Under the pieces are notes generated by a model. That model saw only the letters and a program-made list of their open reading frames with translations, had not been told where the DNA came from and ran no database searches. Source: Clostridium sp. Cult1 (lineage in GTDB: Bacteria > Bacillota > Clostridia > Tissierellales > Tepidimicrobiaceae). Taken from it: 64,000 nt of DNA. Location: assembly GCF_021655095.1 (NCBI RefSeq), contig NZ_PPXW01000001.1:999655-1063654 (forward strand). Reading direction: 5' to 3'. Of this stretch, positions 54,988-64,000 are shown piece after piece (position 1 is the first letter of the stretch; each line of letters begins with the position of its first letter). A program made the translations under genes and the position numbers.

Positions 54988-57153
54988 TTAACTAGTAACT
55001 CTATATACATCGATTACACCTTTTAACCTTTTAATCTTCCTCATTAACTCCCTTAATTGATCTATATCTTTTATCTCTAAAGTCATATTGATTACAGCCA
55101 ATCTTTCCTTATTAGTTCTAGCATTTAAAGACAGTAGAGAAAGTTCAGCTTCAGTAATTCTTTGAGTAATTTCAGTAAGCAACCCAGGTCTATCTGTCCC
55201 TTTAATCTGAATTTCTGCAGGATATTCTGCTTTTTCATCAGTATCCCAAAATACTTCTATAAATCTTTCATTGCCTTCAATAAAAGATATATTTGGACAA
55301 TCCTTTCTATGGATAGATACTCCTCTTCCTCGAGTAATATAGCCTATTATTTCATCACCAGGCACTGGATTGCAACATTTAGAAAACCTAACCTTTATAT
55401 TATCAACACCTTTAACACTAATACCTTGAGTAAACTTACTATCCTTTCTAGTTGTAGTAGATTCTTTTATTTTACTTTCAATAAATTCCTTTTCATCTTT
55501 AATTTGATAATGTTCTTTATATAATTCCTTTAATCTAGACATCACTTGAGATATAGTGATACTTCCATACCCTAACCCAGCATATAAATCATCAGATGTG
55601 CTTAAACTTAGTTTTTTTGCTGTACTTTTTAGCCATTCTTCCTTCAGAATATCTGTCAATTTATACCCTTGTCTTTTTACTTCTTTTTCCAACAATTCTT
55701 TACCTTTAATAATGTTTAAATCCTTTTCTTCTCGTTTAAACCATTGACGTATTTTATTTTTAGCTTGGCTGCTTTTTACTATCTTTAACCAGTCCCTACT
55801 AGGACCATTACTACTGGCTGATGTAAGTATTTCTACAATATTTCCATTTTTAAGTTTATAATCTAAAGGCACAATTCTGCCATCTACCTTAGCTCCAACA
55901 CAATTATTTCCTACTGCTGTATGAACCCTATATGCAAAATCAATAGGAGTAGATCCATTAGGCAAATTAATAACATCCCCTCTAGGAGTAAAGACGAATA
56001 CCTCGTCTGTAAAAAAATCTATCTTTAAAGTCTCCATAAACTCCTTAGGGTCCTTTAATTCCTTTTGCCATTCTAACAATTGCCTTAACCAAGTTAATTT
56101 TTCATCGAAATTATCTGTCTTTACATTGCCTTCTTTATACTTCCAGTGGGCAGCAATACCGTATTCTGCAGTTCTATGCATCTCCCAAGTCCTTATTTGA
56201 ACCTCAAATATTTCTCCCTCTGGCCCAATTACGGTAGTATGAAGAGATTGATACATATTGGGCTTAGGCATTGCTATATAATCCTTAAACCTTCCTGGAA
56301 TAGGCTTCCACATAGTATGGACAATGCCTAAAACACCATAACAATCTTTTATAGTATCTACAATGACCCTTATAGCAGTTAAATCAAATATCTGTTCAAA
56401 GCTTTTATTTTGATAAACCATCTTCTTGTATATACTATAAAAACTCTTTGGTCTACCACTTATATCTCTAGAGATATTCATTTCTTTTAATTTCTCATCT
56501 ATCTCATCTATTATCCTTTGAATATATGCTTCCCTTTCTTTTCTTCTTTTAGATACCTTATCCACCAAATCATAATAACCTTCTGGATCTAAGTATCTAA
56601 GAGATAAATCTTCTAGCTCCCATTTTATCTTAGACATTCCTAATCTATGAGCTAATGGAGCATATATTTCTAAGGTTTCTAAAGCCTTTTCCTTTTTCTT
56701 TTCTTCACTCATATATTCCAAAGTCCTCATATTATGAAGTCTGTCAGCCAATTTAATAATAATTACTCTAATATCCTTAGCCATGGCTAATACCATTTTT
56801 CTTAAATTTTCTGCTTGGCTTTCCTGTTTTGTCTTATATTTCAATTTTTTCAATTTTGTAACTCCATCTACTAAATTAGCTACTTCTTCCCCAAATTCTT
56901 TAGATAAAGTTTCATAATCTACACTCGTATCTTCCAATACATCATGAAGTAAACCTGCAATTATGGAAGTTCCATCCATATTTAAATCTGCCAGTATCAT
57001 TGCCACATTAAATGGATGTACAAAATATACTTCACCAGAGTTTCTTAATTGTCCTTGATGAGCATATTCTGCAAAATTATAAGCCTTTATTATTTTTTGC
57101 ATATCAATATGAGGATTGTATTCTTCAATTTTAGACAATAGATTTTCAATCAT
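54988..57153 (-). CDS. relA: Bifunctional (p)ppGpp synthetase/hydrolase RelA/SpoT
   Basis: Makes and degrades the starvation alarmone. The 721-residue protein is full length: HD hydrolase domain with LLHDVLEDT (about residues 72-80), synthetase domain with the ATP/GDP region (RPKSFYSIYKKM), TGS domain from about 390, a helical part and C-terminal ACT domain (about 650-721). ATG at 57153 follows AGGTG; two earlier in-frame starts lack a ribosome binding site. Usually apt lies between recJ and relA; here it does not. Confidence 0.96.
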   Translation of the reverse strand: MIENLLSKIEEYNPHIDMQKIIKAYNFAEYAHQGQLRNSGEVYFVHPFNVAMILADLNMDGTSIIAGLLHDVLEDTSVDYETLSKEFGEEVANLVDGVTKLKKLKYKTKQESQAENLRKMVLAMAKDIRVIIIKLADRLHNMRTLEYMSEEKKKEKALETLEIYAPLAHRLGMSKIKWELEDLSLRYLDPEGYYDLVDKVSKRRKEREAYIQRIIDEIDEKLKEMNISRDISGRPKSFYSIYKKMVYQNKSFEQIFDLTAIRVIVDTIKDCYGVLGIVHTMWKPIPGRFKDYIAMPKPNMYQSLHTTVIGPEGEIFEVQIRTWEMHRTAEYGIAAHWKYKEGNVKTDNFDEKLTWLRQLLEWQKELKDPKEFMETLKIDFFTDEVFVFTPRGDVINLPNGSTPIDFAYRVHTAVGNNCVGAKVDGRIVPLDYKLKNGNIVEILTSASSNGPSRDWLKIVKSSQAKNKIRQWFKREEKDLNIIKGKELLEKEVKRQGYKLTDILKEEWLKSTAKKLSLSTSDDLYAGLGYGSITISQVMSRLKELYKEHYQIKDEKEFIESKIKESTTTRKDSKFTQGISVKGVDNIKVRFSKCCNPVPGDEIIGYITRGRGVSIHRKDCPNISFIEGNERFIEVFWDTDEKAEYPAEIQIKGTDRPGLLTEITQRITEAELSLLSLNARTNKERLAVINMTLEIKDIDQLRELMRKIKRLKGVIDVYRVTS

Positions 57154-57327
57154 TAAATTCACCTGTTCCATATAATTTATAAGCAAATATTGTTTCAATT
57201 TTCACTTAATTTATATTAAATCTAAAACAACTATAATTATCGTTTTAAAAATTTAAAGATATAAAGATATTATAGCAATTATATATCATAATTAAAGTTT
57301 TTTCATCATTATTTTTTAAAAACAAAT

Positions 57328-59097
57328 CTATCGATAATTTTGTATAATGACTTGTAAGCTCTTATTGCCCATGTATTCATTGATATTTGGAGTATAAATA
57401 ATATCGATTGTTATATTGTTATCAATGCCTTTATACATTTTTTTAATCTCATCTATACCAAACTTTTCTATTAATCTATTTTCAAATCCTTCGATATCAC
57501 CAAAATAAAGTCCATCTATAACCTTTCCTCTTCTTGTTTCAAGAAGTAATTTAAGTACATTTCTATTCTTACCTAATATAAACCCTTTCTTTACAGGAAT
57601 ATTCCTAGCAGCAAATAAAGGCTTTGGATTTCCTTTTCCAAAAGGTTCTAAAATCTTTAACTCTTCTATTAAATTAAAGCTTATATAATCTAAAGGCAAG
57701 TGAACATCTATATATACTTTGGGTAAAAGGTCTTCTCCTGATAAAGATGCTTGTCCGTTCAACCTTTCCCTAAAACTTTCTAAATTAGATATGTCTAAAG
57801 ATACTCCCGCTGCCATAGGATGCCCACCAAATCCAACTAACAAATCTTTACACTTAGATATTTCTTCAAACATATTGTATTCTTCTATTGATCTACCGGA
57901 ACCTTTTATTGTGTTTTCATCCTTTGATTGGGTCAATAGTATAGTAGGCCTATAATATCTATCCTTTATTCTACCTGCTATGATACCCACTATGCTTTCA
58001 TGGCTTTCTGGCTCATATATTACAAATACTTTTTCTTCTTCCAATCCGCCTAGTTCTATTTGTTCAATAACTCTTTTTAAGCCTTTTTCCGTCATGCCTT
58101 TTCTTTCTTCATTTAATTCATACAGCTCTTCTGCATATTCTTTTGCTAACTCAGGATCCTTAGTTAAAAACATTTCAACAGCTATTTCTGCACTATCTAA
58201 TCTGCCAGATGCATTAACACAGGGACCTAATATAAATCCAAGGGAATAGGTGTTGATCTGTTTGCCTTCTAATCCAGTGGCTTTGATTAAGGCCTTTAAT
58301 CCTATATTTTTAGTATTGTTTATTCTTTTTAAGCCTTCAGTTACTATTATTCTATTTTCATCTATTAAGTCTACCACATCACAAACAGTACCCATGGCTA
58401 CATATTCTAATAATTCATAGGATTCTTCAACATCTATGCCAAACTCTTCATAAAGAACTTGTACAAACTTAAAAGCCACTCCTGCACCACAAAGAAGTTT
58501 AAAGGGATAATTGCAATCTGGCCTTTTAGGATTAATTACCGCATCTGCTTCCGGTAAAATATATTCTTTATTTCCTTCTTCATCTTCAATAAAACTTACA
58601 TCATGATGATCTGTTACTATAATTTTAATGCCTAAACTCTTTGCCAATCTAACTGCATCAAAAGCTGTAATTCCATTATCACAAGTTATTATTAGATGAA
58701 CACCGTCTTCTTTAGCTTTTTTAACAATTCTTTCATTTATTCCATAGCCATCTCTTACCCTATGAGGTATTACATAATCCACATTTCCACCACATCTTTT
58801 GATCCCATTATAAAGGGTTAGTATGGATGAATTCCCATCTTGATCATAATCTCCACAAATCCTTATCTTTTCTCCTCCCTTTATGCTGTTTTTTACTAAA
58901 TTCACTCCTAGTTCTATATCCACCATAAGTCTAGGATCATGAAGTTTATCTAAACTAGGATAGATAAAGCTATCCATCAATTTTAAATCTTTGATACCCC
59001 TATTCACTATGATTTTTGCTAATAGCTTGCTTATTCCCAATCTATCTGATATTTGATCTAAATCTACTTTCACATTTCTTAAATACCATCTTTCCAA
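57328..59097 (-). CDS. recJ: Single-stranded DNA exonuclease RecJ
   Basis: 5'-3' exonuclease for recombination and repair. The 589-residue protein has the DHH-family motifs GDYDQDG (about residues 82-88) and VTDHHDV (about 157-163) and the C-terminal DHHA1 region with GFGGHPMAAG. It starts at a TTG after GGAGTG. It follows the LapA-like gene by 42 bases. Confidence 0.95.
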   Translation of the reverse strand: MERWYLRNVKVDLDQISDRLGISKLLAKIIVNRGIKDLKLMDSFIYPSLDKLHDPRLMVDIELGVNLVKNSIKGGEKIRICGDYDQDGNSSILTLYNGIKRCGGNVDYVIPHRVRDGYGINERIVKKAKEDGVHLIITCDNGITAFDAVRLAKSLGIKIIVTDHHDVSFIEDEEGNKEYILPEADAVINPKRPDCNYPFKLLCGAGVAFKFVQVLYEEFGIDVEESYELLEYVAMGTVCDVVDLIDENRIIVTEGLKRINNTKNIGLKALIKATGLEGKQINTYSLGFILGPCVNASGRLDSAEIAVEMFLTKDPELAKEYAEELYELNEERKGMTEKGLKRVIEQIELGGLEEEKVFVIYEPESHESIVGIIAGRIKDRYYRPTILLTQSKDENTIKGSGRSIEEYNMFEEISKCKDLLVGFGGHPMAAGVSLDISNLESFRERLNGQASLSGEDLLPKVYIDVHLPLDYISFNLIEELKILEPFGKGNPKPLFAARNIPVKKGFILGKNRNVLKLLLETRRGKVIDGLYFGDIEGFENRLIEKFGIDEIKKMYKGIDNNITIDIIYTPNINEYMGNKSLQVIIQNYR

Positions 59098-59139
59098 AAT
59101 AATTTCACTCCTATTGTATTCTGTCCTTTAAATATAAAA

Positions 59140-59505
59140 TTAATCTTCGTTTCCTGTTTCCTCTTCATCTTTTATATATGTATCTTTAATATTTTTCTCG
59201 TCTTGTAAAAATTGGATTTTCCTCTCCTTTTCTTCTAATATGATATTTAAATCATCTTTTTCTTCTTGAATACTGTTTATCTTCTTATTTAACTCCTTAA
59301 TTTCCTTTTTAAATTTTATATTTTTCATTGTGGTCAATATTGATACTGTCACTGCACCTAATATTGCAGAACCGAAAATTATAATAGCCTGAGAAATTTC
59401 TACTTTTGTAAATAAAAAATCAATTAATACCTTGTCCCCATTTTTTAAAGCAAATATCGCAACTATAGCTGCAAAAATTAGCGAAAGAATAAAACCTTTT
59501 TCCAT
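59140..59505 (-). CDS. LapA-like membrane protein (DUF1049)
   Basis: A 121-residue protein with two hydrophobic segments (about residues 3-22 and 38-59, LapA domain) and a charged coiled-coil tail (about 60-121). The family is linked in enterics to lipopolysaccharide assembly, a role that does not transfer to a Gram-positive. It sits between secF and recJ, with no clear functional clue. Confidence 0.82.
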   Translation of the reverse strand: MEKGFILSLIFAAIVAIFALKNGDKVLIDFLFTKVEISQAIIIFGSAILGAVTVSILTTMKNIKFKKEIKELNKKINSIQEEKDDLNIILEEKERKIQFLQDEKNIKDTYIKDEEETGNED

Positions 59506-59576
59506 AGATGACCCTCCCCATTGATTTAATTAATTCTATGTTACAAGATTATTACCCAAAAATAAAGGATTAATTA

Positions 59577-59605
59577 CATAAAACTGCCATATAGGCAGTT
59601 TTATG
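59577..59605 (-). terminator. Hairpin at the end of secF, possible terminator
   Basis: A 12-bp stem (59577-59588 with 59594-59605, loop of 5) overlapping the secF stop codon. The T-run after it on the minus strand is short. Confidence 0.5.
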
Positions 59606-60473
59606 CTCTTTTTGTATTCAAACCTTCTCTATTTTTAAGCCCATACCATATTGGGCTGGCAATAAATAATGATGAGTAGGTTCCAGAAATTATACCAAAA
59701 ATAAGGGGTAGGGCTAATACTTTTACATCTTCTACTCCCACTATATATAATATTATTACAGCTGCTAAGGTGGTTATTGAAGTATTAATGGTCCTAGTTA
59801 ATGATTTCTTTACGCTATCATTGATTAAGTCTTCAAGGGAATGTCTTGGATTAAGTCTAGTTTCTTCTCTAATTCTGTCAAATATAACTATAGTATCATT
59901 TATAGAATATCCAATAATAGTCAATATAGCAGCAATAAATGCATTGTTTGCCGGTATACCAAATATAGCATATATTGATAAAGTTATCAATATATCATGG
60001 ACTAATGCAACAATTGCAGCAATAGCAAATCGTAATTCAAACCTCCAAGTAATATAGATTAACATACCTACTGCGGCTATTAAAGATGATAACAAAGCCT
60101 TTTTCTTTATTTCTTCTCCCATAGTAGCTACGAATTTTTCAGATTGAAATTCCTTTTTTTCAATCCCATATTTTTCAACAAATCTATCTACTATTAGGTC
60201 TATCTGCTCATTATCAAAATCCTTATTACTTTTAATTATTATTTCATCCTTATTGTTTCCCACATGGACAATACTAGCATCATTATCATATTCATTCATA
60301 ATTTCTCTTATCTCATCAACGGTTACCATCTTTCCAATTTTAATCTGGATAGAAGTACCACCAGTAAAATCAATTCCATAATTCAACCCTTTAACCACCA
60401 TCATTATCAAACCAATAATTATAATAGCTAAGGATATGGTGTAAAAAATCTTTCTATTTTTTATGATATTCAT
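59601..60473 (-). CDS. secF: Protein translocase subunit SecF
   Basis: Partner of SecD in the proton-driven pull on secreted proteins. The 290-residue protein has six hydrophobic segments and the periplasmic-side domain after the first one, with LNYGIDFTGGTSIQI (about residues 29-43) typical of SecF. It follows secD by 11 bases. The pair closes the operon-like run scfA-scfB-secD-secF. Confidence 0.96.
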   Translation of the reverse strand: MNIIKNRKIFYTISLAIIIIGLIMMVVKGLNYGIDFTGGTSIQIKIGKMVTVDEIREIMNEYDNDASIVHVGNNKDEIIIKSNKDFDNEQIDLIVDRFVEKYGIEKKEFQSEKFVATMGEEIKKKALLSSLIAAVGMLIYITWRFELRFAIAAIVALVHDILITLSIYAIFGIPANNAFIAAILTIIGYSINDTIVIFDRIREETRLNPRHSLEDLINDSVKKSLTRTINTSITTLAAVIILYIVGVEDVKVLALPLIFGIISGTYSSLFIASPIWYGLKNREGLNTKRA

Positions 60474-60484
60474 ATTTTCACCCC

Positions 60485-61747
60485 TTATACTCCATACAAT
60501 TTTGTATTTTTAGTATTTGAAATTTCTACTGTTAGTTTTAATAAATGCTTTGTAACAAACACTGAAGTTATCATTGATGCAATAATTCCCAATATCAATG
60601 TAACCCCAAAACCTTTAATAGGCCCTATGCCAAAATAGTATAGAACAAAACCAGCTATTAAAGTTGTTATATTAGAATCTAAGACAGAAGTTAAAGCCCT
60701 TTTAAATCCATAATCTATAGAAGCCCTAATAGATTTACCATTCCTTATCTCTTCTTTTATTCTTTCAAATATCAATACATTGGCATCTACTGCCATACCA
60801 ATAGATAATATAAGGCCTGCAATACCTGGCAATGTTAATTTTACCCCTAAGAATTTCATAGAGTAAACAACTATTAGAACATAAATAGTAAGTCCAATAC
60901 TGGCTATAAGCCCTGGTATTCTATAAAAGATCAACATAAATAAAAATATAAATAATATAGCAATAGCACCAGCTTTAATACTTTTTTCAAATGCTTCCAA
61001 ACCTAAAGTAGGACCAATAACTCTTGATTGTAAAGCCTTCATCTCCACAGGTAGAGCACCAGCTCTAATTAAATTAGCCAAATTATTAGCTTCCTCTACA
61101 GTGAATTCACCCGAAATAACTCCTTTACCATCTTTAATAGGTTCATCTACTATAGGGGCTGATATTACCTCTCCATCTAATACAATATATATAATTTTAT
61201 CTACTGGATTTCTCTTATCTGCTAATTCTGCCGTTGCATTAGCAAATTTAGTTGAACCTTCTTTATCAAATTCTAAAGATACCACTGGTTTATCTCCAAA
61301 TTCAGTTTGTTGGTATCTAGCTTCTGAGTTTTTTACATTTTTTCCAGTTAAAATCTCATTACCTTCAGGATCGATAAATTGTAATTGAGCAGTTTTGCCA
61401 ATAATATCTATCGCCTCCTGAGGATTATCAATACCTGCTAATTCTACTCTAATCCTCTTATTACTTTCCTTTACAATGCTTGGTTCTGCAACTCCTAAAC
61501 CATCTACTCTCTTGTTAATTACCATAATAGTTTGGTCCATGGCTCTTTGAAGTTCTTCACCTTGTAAATCTGCCTGAGCTTCTAAAATTACGTAAACGCC
61601 TCCAGCCAGATCTAAACCTAAATCAATAGAATCCTTTGCTTTTGTAATTTTCACTTTCCCAATTTCTATACCATATAACGCAGTATAAGAAGCCAAACCT
61701 ACTATAGCAATAATTAGTATAAATAGTAGGGTTTTTTTCATATTCAT
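60485..61747 (-). CDS. secD: Protein translocase subunit SecD
   Basis: Works with SecF at the SecYEG channel. The 420-residue protein shows six hydrophobic segments with the large extracytoplasmic domain after the first, LDLGLDLAGGVYVILE-like motif (about residues 42-57) and the conserved GMAVDANVLIFERIKEE near 327-343. It is the short Gram-positive form. It lies downstream of scfB by 42 bases. Confidence 0.96.
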   Translation of the reverse strand: MNMKKTLLFILIIAIVGLASYTALYGIEIGKVKITKAKDSIDLGLDLAGGVYVILEAQADLQGEELQRAMDQTIMVINKRVDGLGVAEPSIVKESNKRIRVELAGIDNPQEAIDIIGKTAQLQFIDPEGNEILTGKNVKNSEARYQQTEFGDKPVVSLEFDKEGSTKFANATAELADKRNPVDKIIYIVLDGEVISAPIVDEPIKDGKGVISGEFTVEEANNLANLIRAGALPVEMKALQSRVIGPTLGLEAFEKSIKAGAIAILFIFLFMLIFYRIPGLIASIGLTIYVLIVVYSMKFLGVKLTLPGIAGLILSIGMAVDANVLIFERIKEEIRNGKSIRASIDYGFKRALTSVLDSNITTLIAGFVLYYFGIGPIKGFGVTLILGIIASMITSVFVTKHLLKLTVEISNTKNTKLYGV

Positions 61748-61789
61748 TCCAATTACCTCCTATGCTAAATTAGGGTGTTAAACTTTTAT

Positions 61790-63151
61790 CTAATCTTGTA
61801 AATTTGCCAAAACGGAAATAGCACATTCTATCCTTTTCTTTTCCATTTGACAGCCTATCTTATAGGGTTTCATTAAATCATTGTTGGTGTTATAAGCATT
61901 AGCATGACAACCACCACTACAATAAAATCTAGCCCAACAATTCCTACATTCTTCTTTATTGAAAACATTGGCTCTTTTAAATTCTTCCCTAAGTTCTTCA
62001 TTATTAATCCCAGTAAATACATCTCCTATTTTAAAACTTTCATCACCTACAAACTGATGGCAAGGATATAAATCTCCTTGGGGGGTTACGGCCATATATT
62101 CTGATCCAGCACCACATCCTACGGCTCGTTTTGCTAAACATGGACCTTGGTTTAAATCGATCATAAAATGGAAAAACAGAAAATCCTTATCTTGCTTTTT
62201 TATATTTATATATTCCTTAGAGAATTTTTCATATTCCTCTAATACAGATCCAATATGCTCCTCTCTTAAAGCATAATCCATATCTGGTTCCGTTACTACA
62301 GGTTCTATTGATATTTTTCTAAATCCATTATGGTAAAAATCTAGGGCATCATTAGAAAAATCTAAGTTATAGCTGGTAAAGGTGCCTCTAATATAATAAT
62401 CCTTGTCACCTCTTTTTTTAATTAAATCTTTAAATTTAGGTAATATTATATCATAACTTCCTTTTCCAGATACTGTCTTTCTCATATTATCATTTATTTC
62501 TTTCCTACCATCCAAACTCAAGACCACATTATCCATATGTTCATTTATAAAATCTATCTTATCTTCATCCAATAATATACCGTTGGTAGTAATAGTAAAT
62601 CTAAAATGCTTATTGTTTTTTTTCTCTAATTGCCTACCATAATGTACAAGCTCTTTAACTAAATCAAAGTTCATTAAAGGTTCTCCACCAAAAAAATCTA
62701 CTTCTAAATTCCTTCTATTACCAGAATTCTCTATTAAAAACTCTAAAGCTCTTTTCCCTACATTAAGATCCATTAAAGATCTGTCCCCTTTAAAATCTCC
62801 TTGAGATGCAAAACAATAGTTACATCTTAAATTACAATCATGAGCTATGTGTAAGCATAGTGCTTTTATTACATTATCTTCATTATACCTTATATCCACT
62901 GCATTAGATTCTTCAGAATAGAGAACCCCCTCTTTTTCCAATATTTTAATCTCTTTATATGCTTCAGATACAGTTTTTTCATCATATTTATCCTTTAATA
63001 ATTCAATAATTTCATCTAAAGTCTCCATTTCAAAATAATCCAGTATATGAAATACCACATCATCTACTAAATGAACTGCGCCGCTATTAATATCCAATAC
63101 TATATTCTTATCATTCAAATTAAATTTATGAATCTTTTCTCCAATGGCCAT
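61790..63151 (-). CDS. scfB: SCIFF peptide thioether maturase (radical SAM-SPASM)
   Basis: Installs thioether cross-links from cysteines of the SCIFF peptide to alpha carbons of other residues. The 453-residue protein has an N-terminal peptide-binding domain (about residues 1-90), the radical SAM motif CNLRCNYC at Cys106, 110 and 113, and a C-terminal SPASM domain with cysteines in GCGAGSEYMAV and CRNCWARFYCSGGC. ATG at 63151 follows AGGAGGAGTATC. Its substrate scfA is the gene before it, 69 bases upstream, across a small terminator-like hairpin. Confidence 0.94.
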   Translation of the reverse strand: MAIGEKIHKFNLNDKNIVLDINSGAVHLVDDVVFHILDYFEMETLDEIIELLKDKYDEKTVSEAYKEIKILEKEGVLYSEESNAVDIRYNEDNVIKALCLHIAHDCNLRCNYCFASQGDFKGDRSLMDLNVGKRALEFLIENSGNRRNLEVDFFGGEPLMNFDLVKELVHYGRQLEKKNNKHFRFTITTNGILLDEDKIDFINEHMDNVVLSLDGRKEINDNMRKTVSGKGSYDIILPKFKDLIKKRGDKDYYIRGTFTSYNLDFSNDALDFYHNGFRKISIEPVVTEPDMDYALREEHIGSVLEEYEKFSKEYINIKKQDKDFLFFHFMIDLNQGPCLAKRAVGCGAGSEYMAVTPQGDLYPCHQFVGDESFKIGDVFTGINNEELREEFKRANVFNKEECRNCWARFYCSGGCHANAYNTNNDLMKPYKIGCQMEKKRIECAISVLANLQD

Positions 63152-63180
63152 GATACTCCTCCTAAATATCCATATCGATT

Positions 63181-63210
63181 AAATTAAAAAGGAGTGGTTA
63201 AAACCACTGC
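63181..63210 (-). terminator. Terminator-like hairpin between scfA and scfB
   Basis: A 7-bp stem (AGTGGTT at 63193-63199 with AACCACT at 63202-63208) followed on the minus strand by CCTTTTTAATTT. It lies between the two cistrons and probably weakens rather than stops transcription into scfB, giving more peptide than enzyme. Confidence 0.6.
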
Positions 63211-63219
63211 CTTTATAGT

Positions 63220-63360
63220 TTATCTATTTTCGCATTTTTGGTTTCCTACCGTACACGAAGTTTTACAAGCTGATTGACAAGAAGTTTGACATTCTCCGCA
63301 ACCACCTTTTGCCAAAGTACTCTTTAAATTACTTCCAGATATAGTCTTAATGTATTTCAT
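63220..63360 (-). CDS. scfA: SCIFF ranthipeptide precursor (six cysteines in forty-five)
   Basis: Ribosomally made peptide of 46 residues with an N-terminal leader (MKYIKTISGSNLKSTLAKGG) and six cysteines at 21, 24, 28, 32, 36 and 43, the family's defining pattern. It is preceded by AGGAGGGTTTTAG and followed by its maturase scfB. The family is nearly universal in Clostridia; it has been linked to population behaviour in some species, but its mature form and role are not settled. Confidence 0.95.
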   Translation of the reverse strand: MKYIKTISGSNLKSTLAKGGCGECQTSCQSACKTSCTVGNQKCENR

Positions 63361-63396
63361 CTAAAACCCTCCTTTATGCAGCTTAATACTTAAATG

Positions 63397-63425
63397 ATTA
63401 TATCATAAATATATTATTAATTAAA
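63397..63425 (-). promoter_or_regulatory. Likely promoter of scfA
   Basis: TTTAAT (63420-63425) and TATAAT (63397-63402) with a 17-base spacer on the minus strand, about 37 bases before the scfA start. Confidence 0.6.
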
Positions 63426-63428
63426 GTT

Positions 63429-63806
63429 TTATTTTATATTTATACCTATGATACCAGCGATAATACCAGTTATTAAAGCTATGAAGAATTTACTAATTGA
63501 ATATATATCCAAAATAAAGGGTTTAATAAATAAATAATTTAGCAATACTAGAACTAAAAAATATAAAGCTCCAATTATCCCACCATATAGCCAACCACTT
63601 TCTTCTACTTTTATAGCCATATATACACTGCCAATGGTGATGCTGATAATCATAACTATGGTATTTAATAAGGGTATTCTAGATTCTTTAACTGATGTAT
63701 AGGTAAGTAATACGGACACGATTAACACCAAAATCAAGGTAATAATAAAAGTTATTGCAAGACTTTTAACAATATAGATTCCTTTATCTAAGGACTTATC
63801 CCTCAT
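63429..63806 (-). CDS. TIGR04086-type membrane protein
   Basis: A 125-residue membrane protein with four hydrophobic segments, characteristic of the TIGR04086 family found in Firmicutes beside yajC and SCIFF genes. A glycine-containing final helix (ALITGIIAGIIGINIK) ends the protein. Function is unknown. It is separated from scfA by a promoter. Confidence 0.85.
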   Translation of the reverse strand: MRDKSLDKGIYIVKSLAITFIITLILVLIVSVLLTYTSVKESRIPLLNTIVMIISITIGSVYMAIKVEESGWLYGGIIGALYFLVLVLLNYLFIKPFILDIYSISKFFIALITGIIAGIIGINIK

Positions 63807-63966
63807 AATTCCACCTCCCTTTTTACTTTAAACTTATTAATTTTAGGTGGAATTTATTACTAATATAGAAAAAGCTTTTATCAAAATATTAGTAAGGTAG
63901 CTTTTCAAACAAATTTACGGAAAATTATTTTCTGTTCATGTTTTAAAGTGAGAACTTTACTATTCG

Positions 63967-64000
63967 TTATAAAAAAACTTCCTTTAAAAAGGAAGCTTTT
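63967..64000 (-). terminator. Terminator of a gene beyond the right edge
   Basis: A stem (CTTCCTTT with AAAGGAAG) followed by seven T on the minus strand. It closes a minus-strand gene outside the window, perhaps yajC by analogy with similar loci. The stretch from 63807 to 63966 otherwise shows nothing I can support beyond the TIGR04086 gene's ribosome binding site. Confidence 0.7.

Noticed and set aside
55162-55524. 120-codon plus-strand frame opposite relA
   Set aside because: Phe/Ile/Ser-rich antisense translation of the conserved ACT-domain region, without a start signal.

Overview
The window is a gene-dense, visibly AT-rich stretch of chromosome from a low-GC, spore-forming Firmicute of the Clostridia/Tissierellia type. 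This rests on spoIVA, ylbJ and remA, the clostridial SCIFF peptide with its radical SAM maturase, a T-box leader, a TPP riboswitch, strong GGAGG ribosome binding sites and frequent TTG/GTG starts. Species level cannot be read from the sequence. Almost every gene is on the minus strand; the plus strand carries only tmcAL, ylbJ, rpmB, rqcH, a tRNA-Pro and a two-gene threonine/serine exporter. I see no phage, insertion sequence, CRISPR array or rRNA gene, and no gene-free stretch longer than 300 bases.

Layout from left to right. 1-4 kb: rnc (cut by the edge), acpP, plsX, rpmF, a YceD-family gene and ackA, linking lipid precursor synthesis, ribosome assembly and acetate metabolism. 4-8.4 kb: tmcAL, a tiny membrane protein, ylbJ, a coiled-coil protein, coaD and rsmD. 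8.4-13 kb: recG, a DAK-domain kinase, an Asp23-family protein and rpmB. 13-14.7 kb: thiT-thiN behind a TPP riboswitch. 14.7-29.3 kb: the conserved yicC-remA-gmk-rpoZ-coaBC-priA-def-fmt-peptidase-rsmB-rlmN-prpC-prkC-rsgA-rpe block, running right to left. 29.5-33.2 kb: rqcH facing pyrR-rluD-lspA. 33.4-39.7 kb: a TraR/DksA-type zinc finger gene, a DAHP synthase and the division cluster divIVA, ylmH, ylmG, sepF, yggS, with an orphan HlyD-like protein and a small anchored protein upstream. 39.8-46 kb: tRNA-Pro(GGG), then spoIVA, gpsA, plsY, der and a DUF512 radical SAM gene. 46-50 kb: glyA, the ThrE-type exporter, a CsoR-like repressor, an RseC-like protein and tcdA. 50-54.5 kb: aspS under an Asp T-box, hemZ, a 56-residue helix-turn-helix protein behind a Shine-Dalgarno-sequestering hairpin, and a metallo-beta-lactamase-fold hydrolase. 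54.5-59.5 kb: dtd, relA, recJ and a LapA-like protein. 59.6-63.8 kb: secF, secD, scfB, scfA and a TIGR04086-type membrane protein.

Most of this is ordinary core genome. The more interesting points are small: six genes too short for routine ORF calling or with non-ATG starts; a probable AUU start for yggS; a long stem burying the ribosome binding site of the 56-residue protein; sporulation-type promoter candidates before ylbJ, spoIVA and the zinc finger gene; a GC-rich hairpin just before rnc; and the SCIFF locus, whose product has no settled function.
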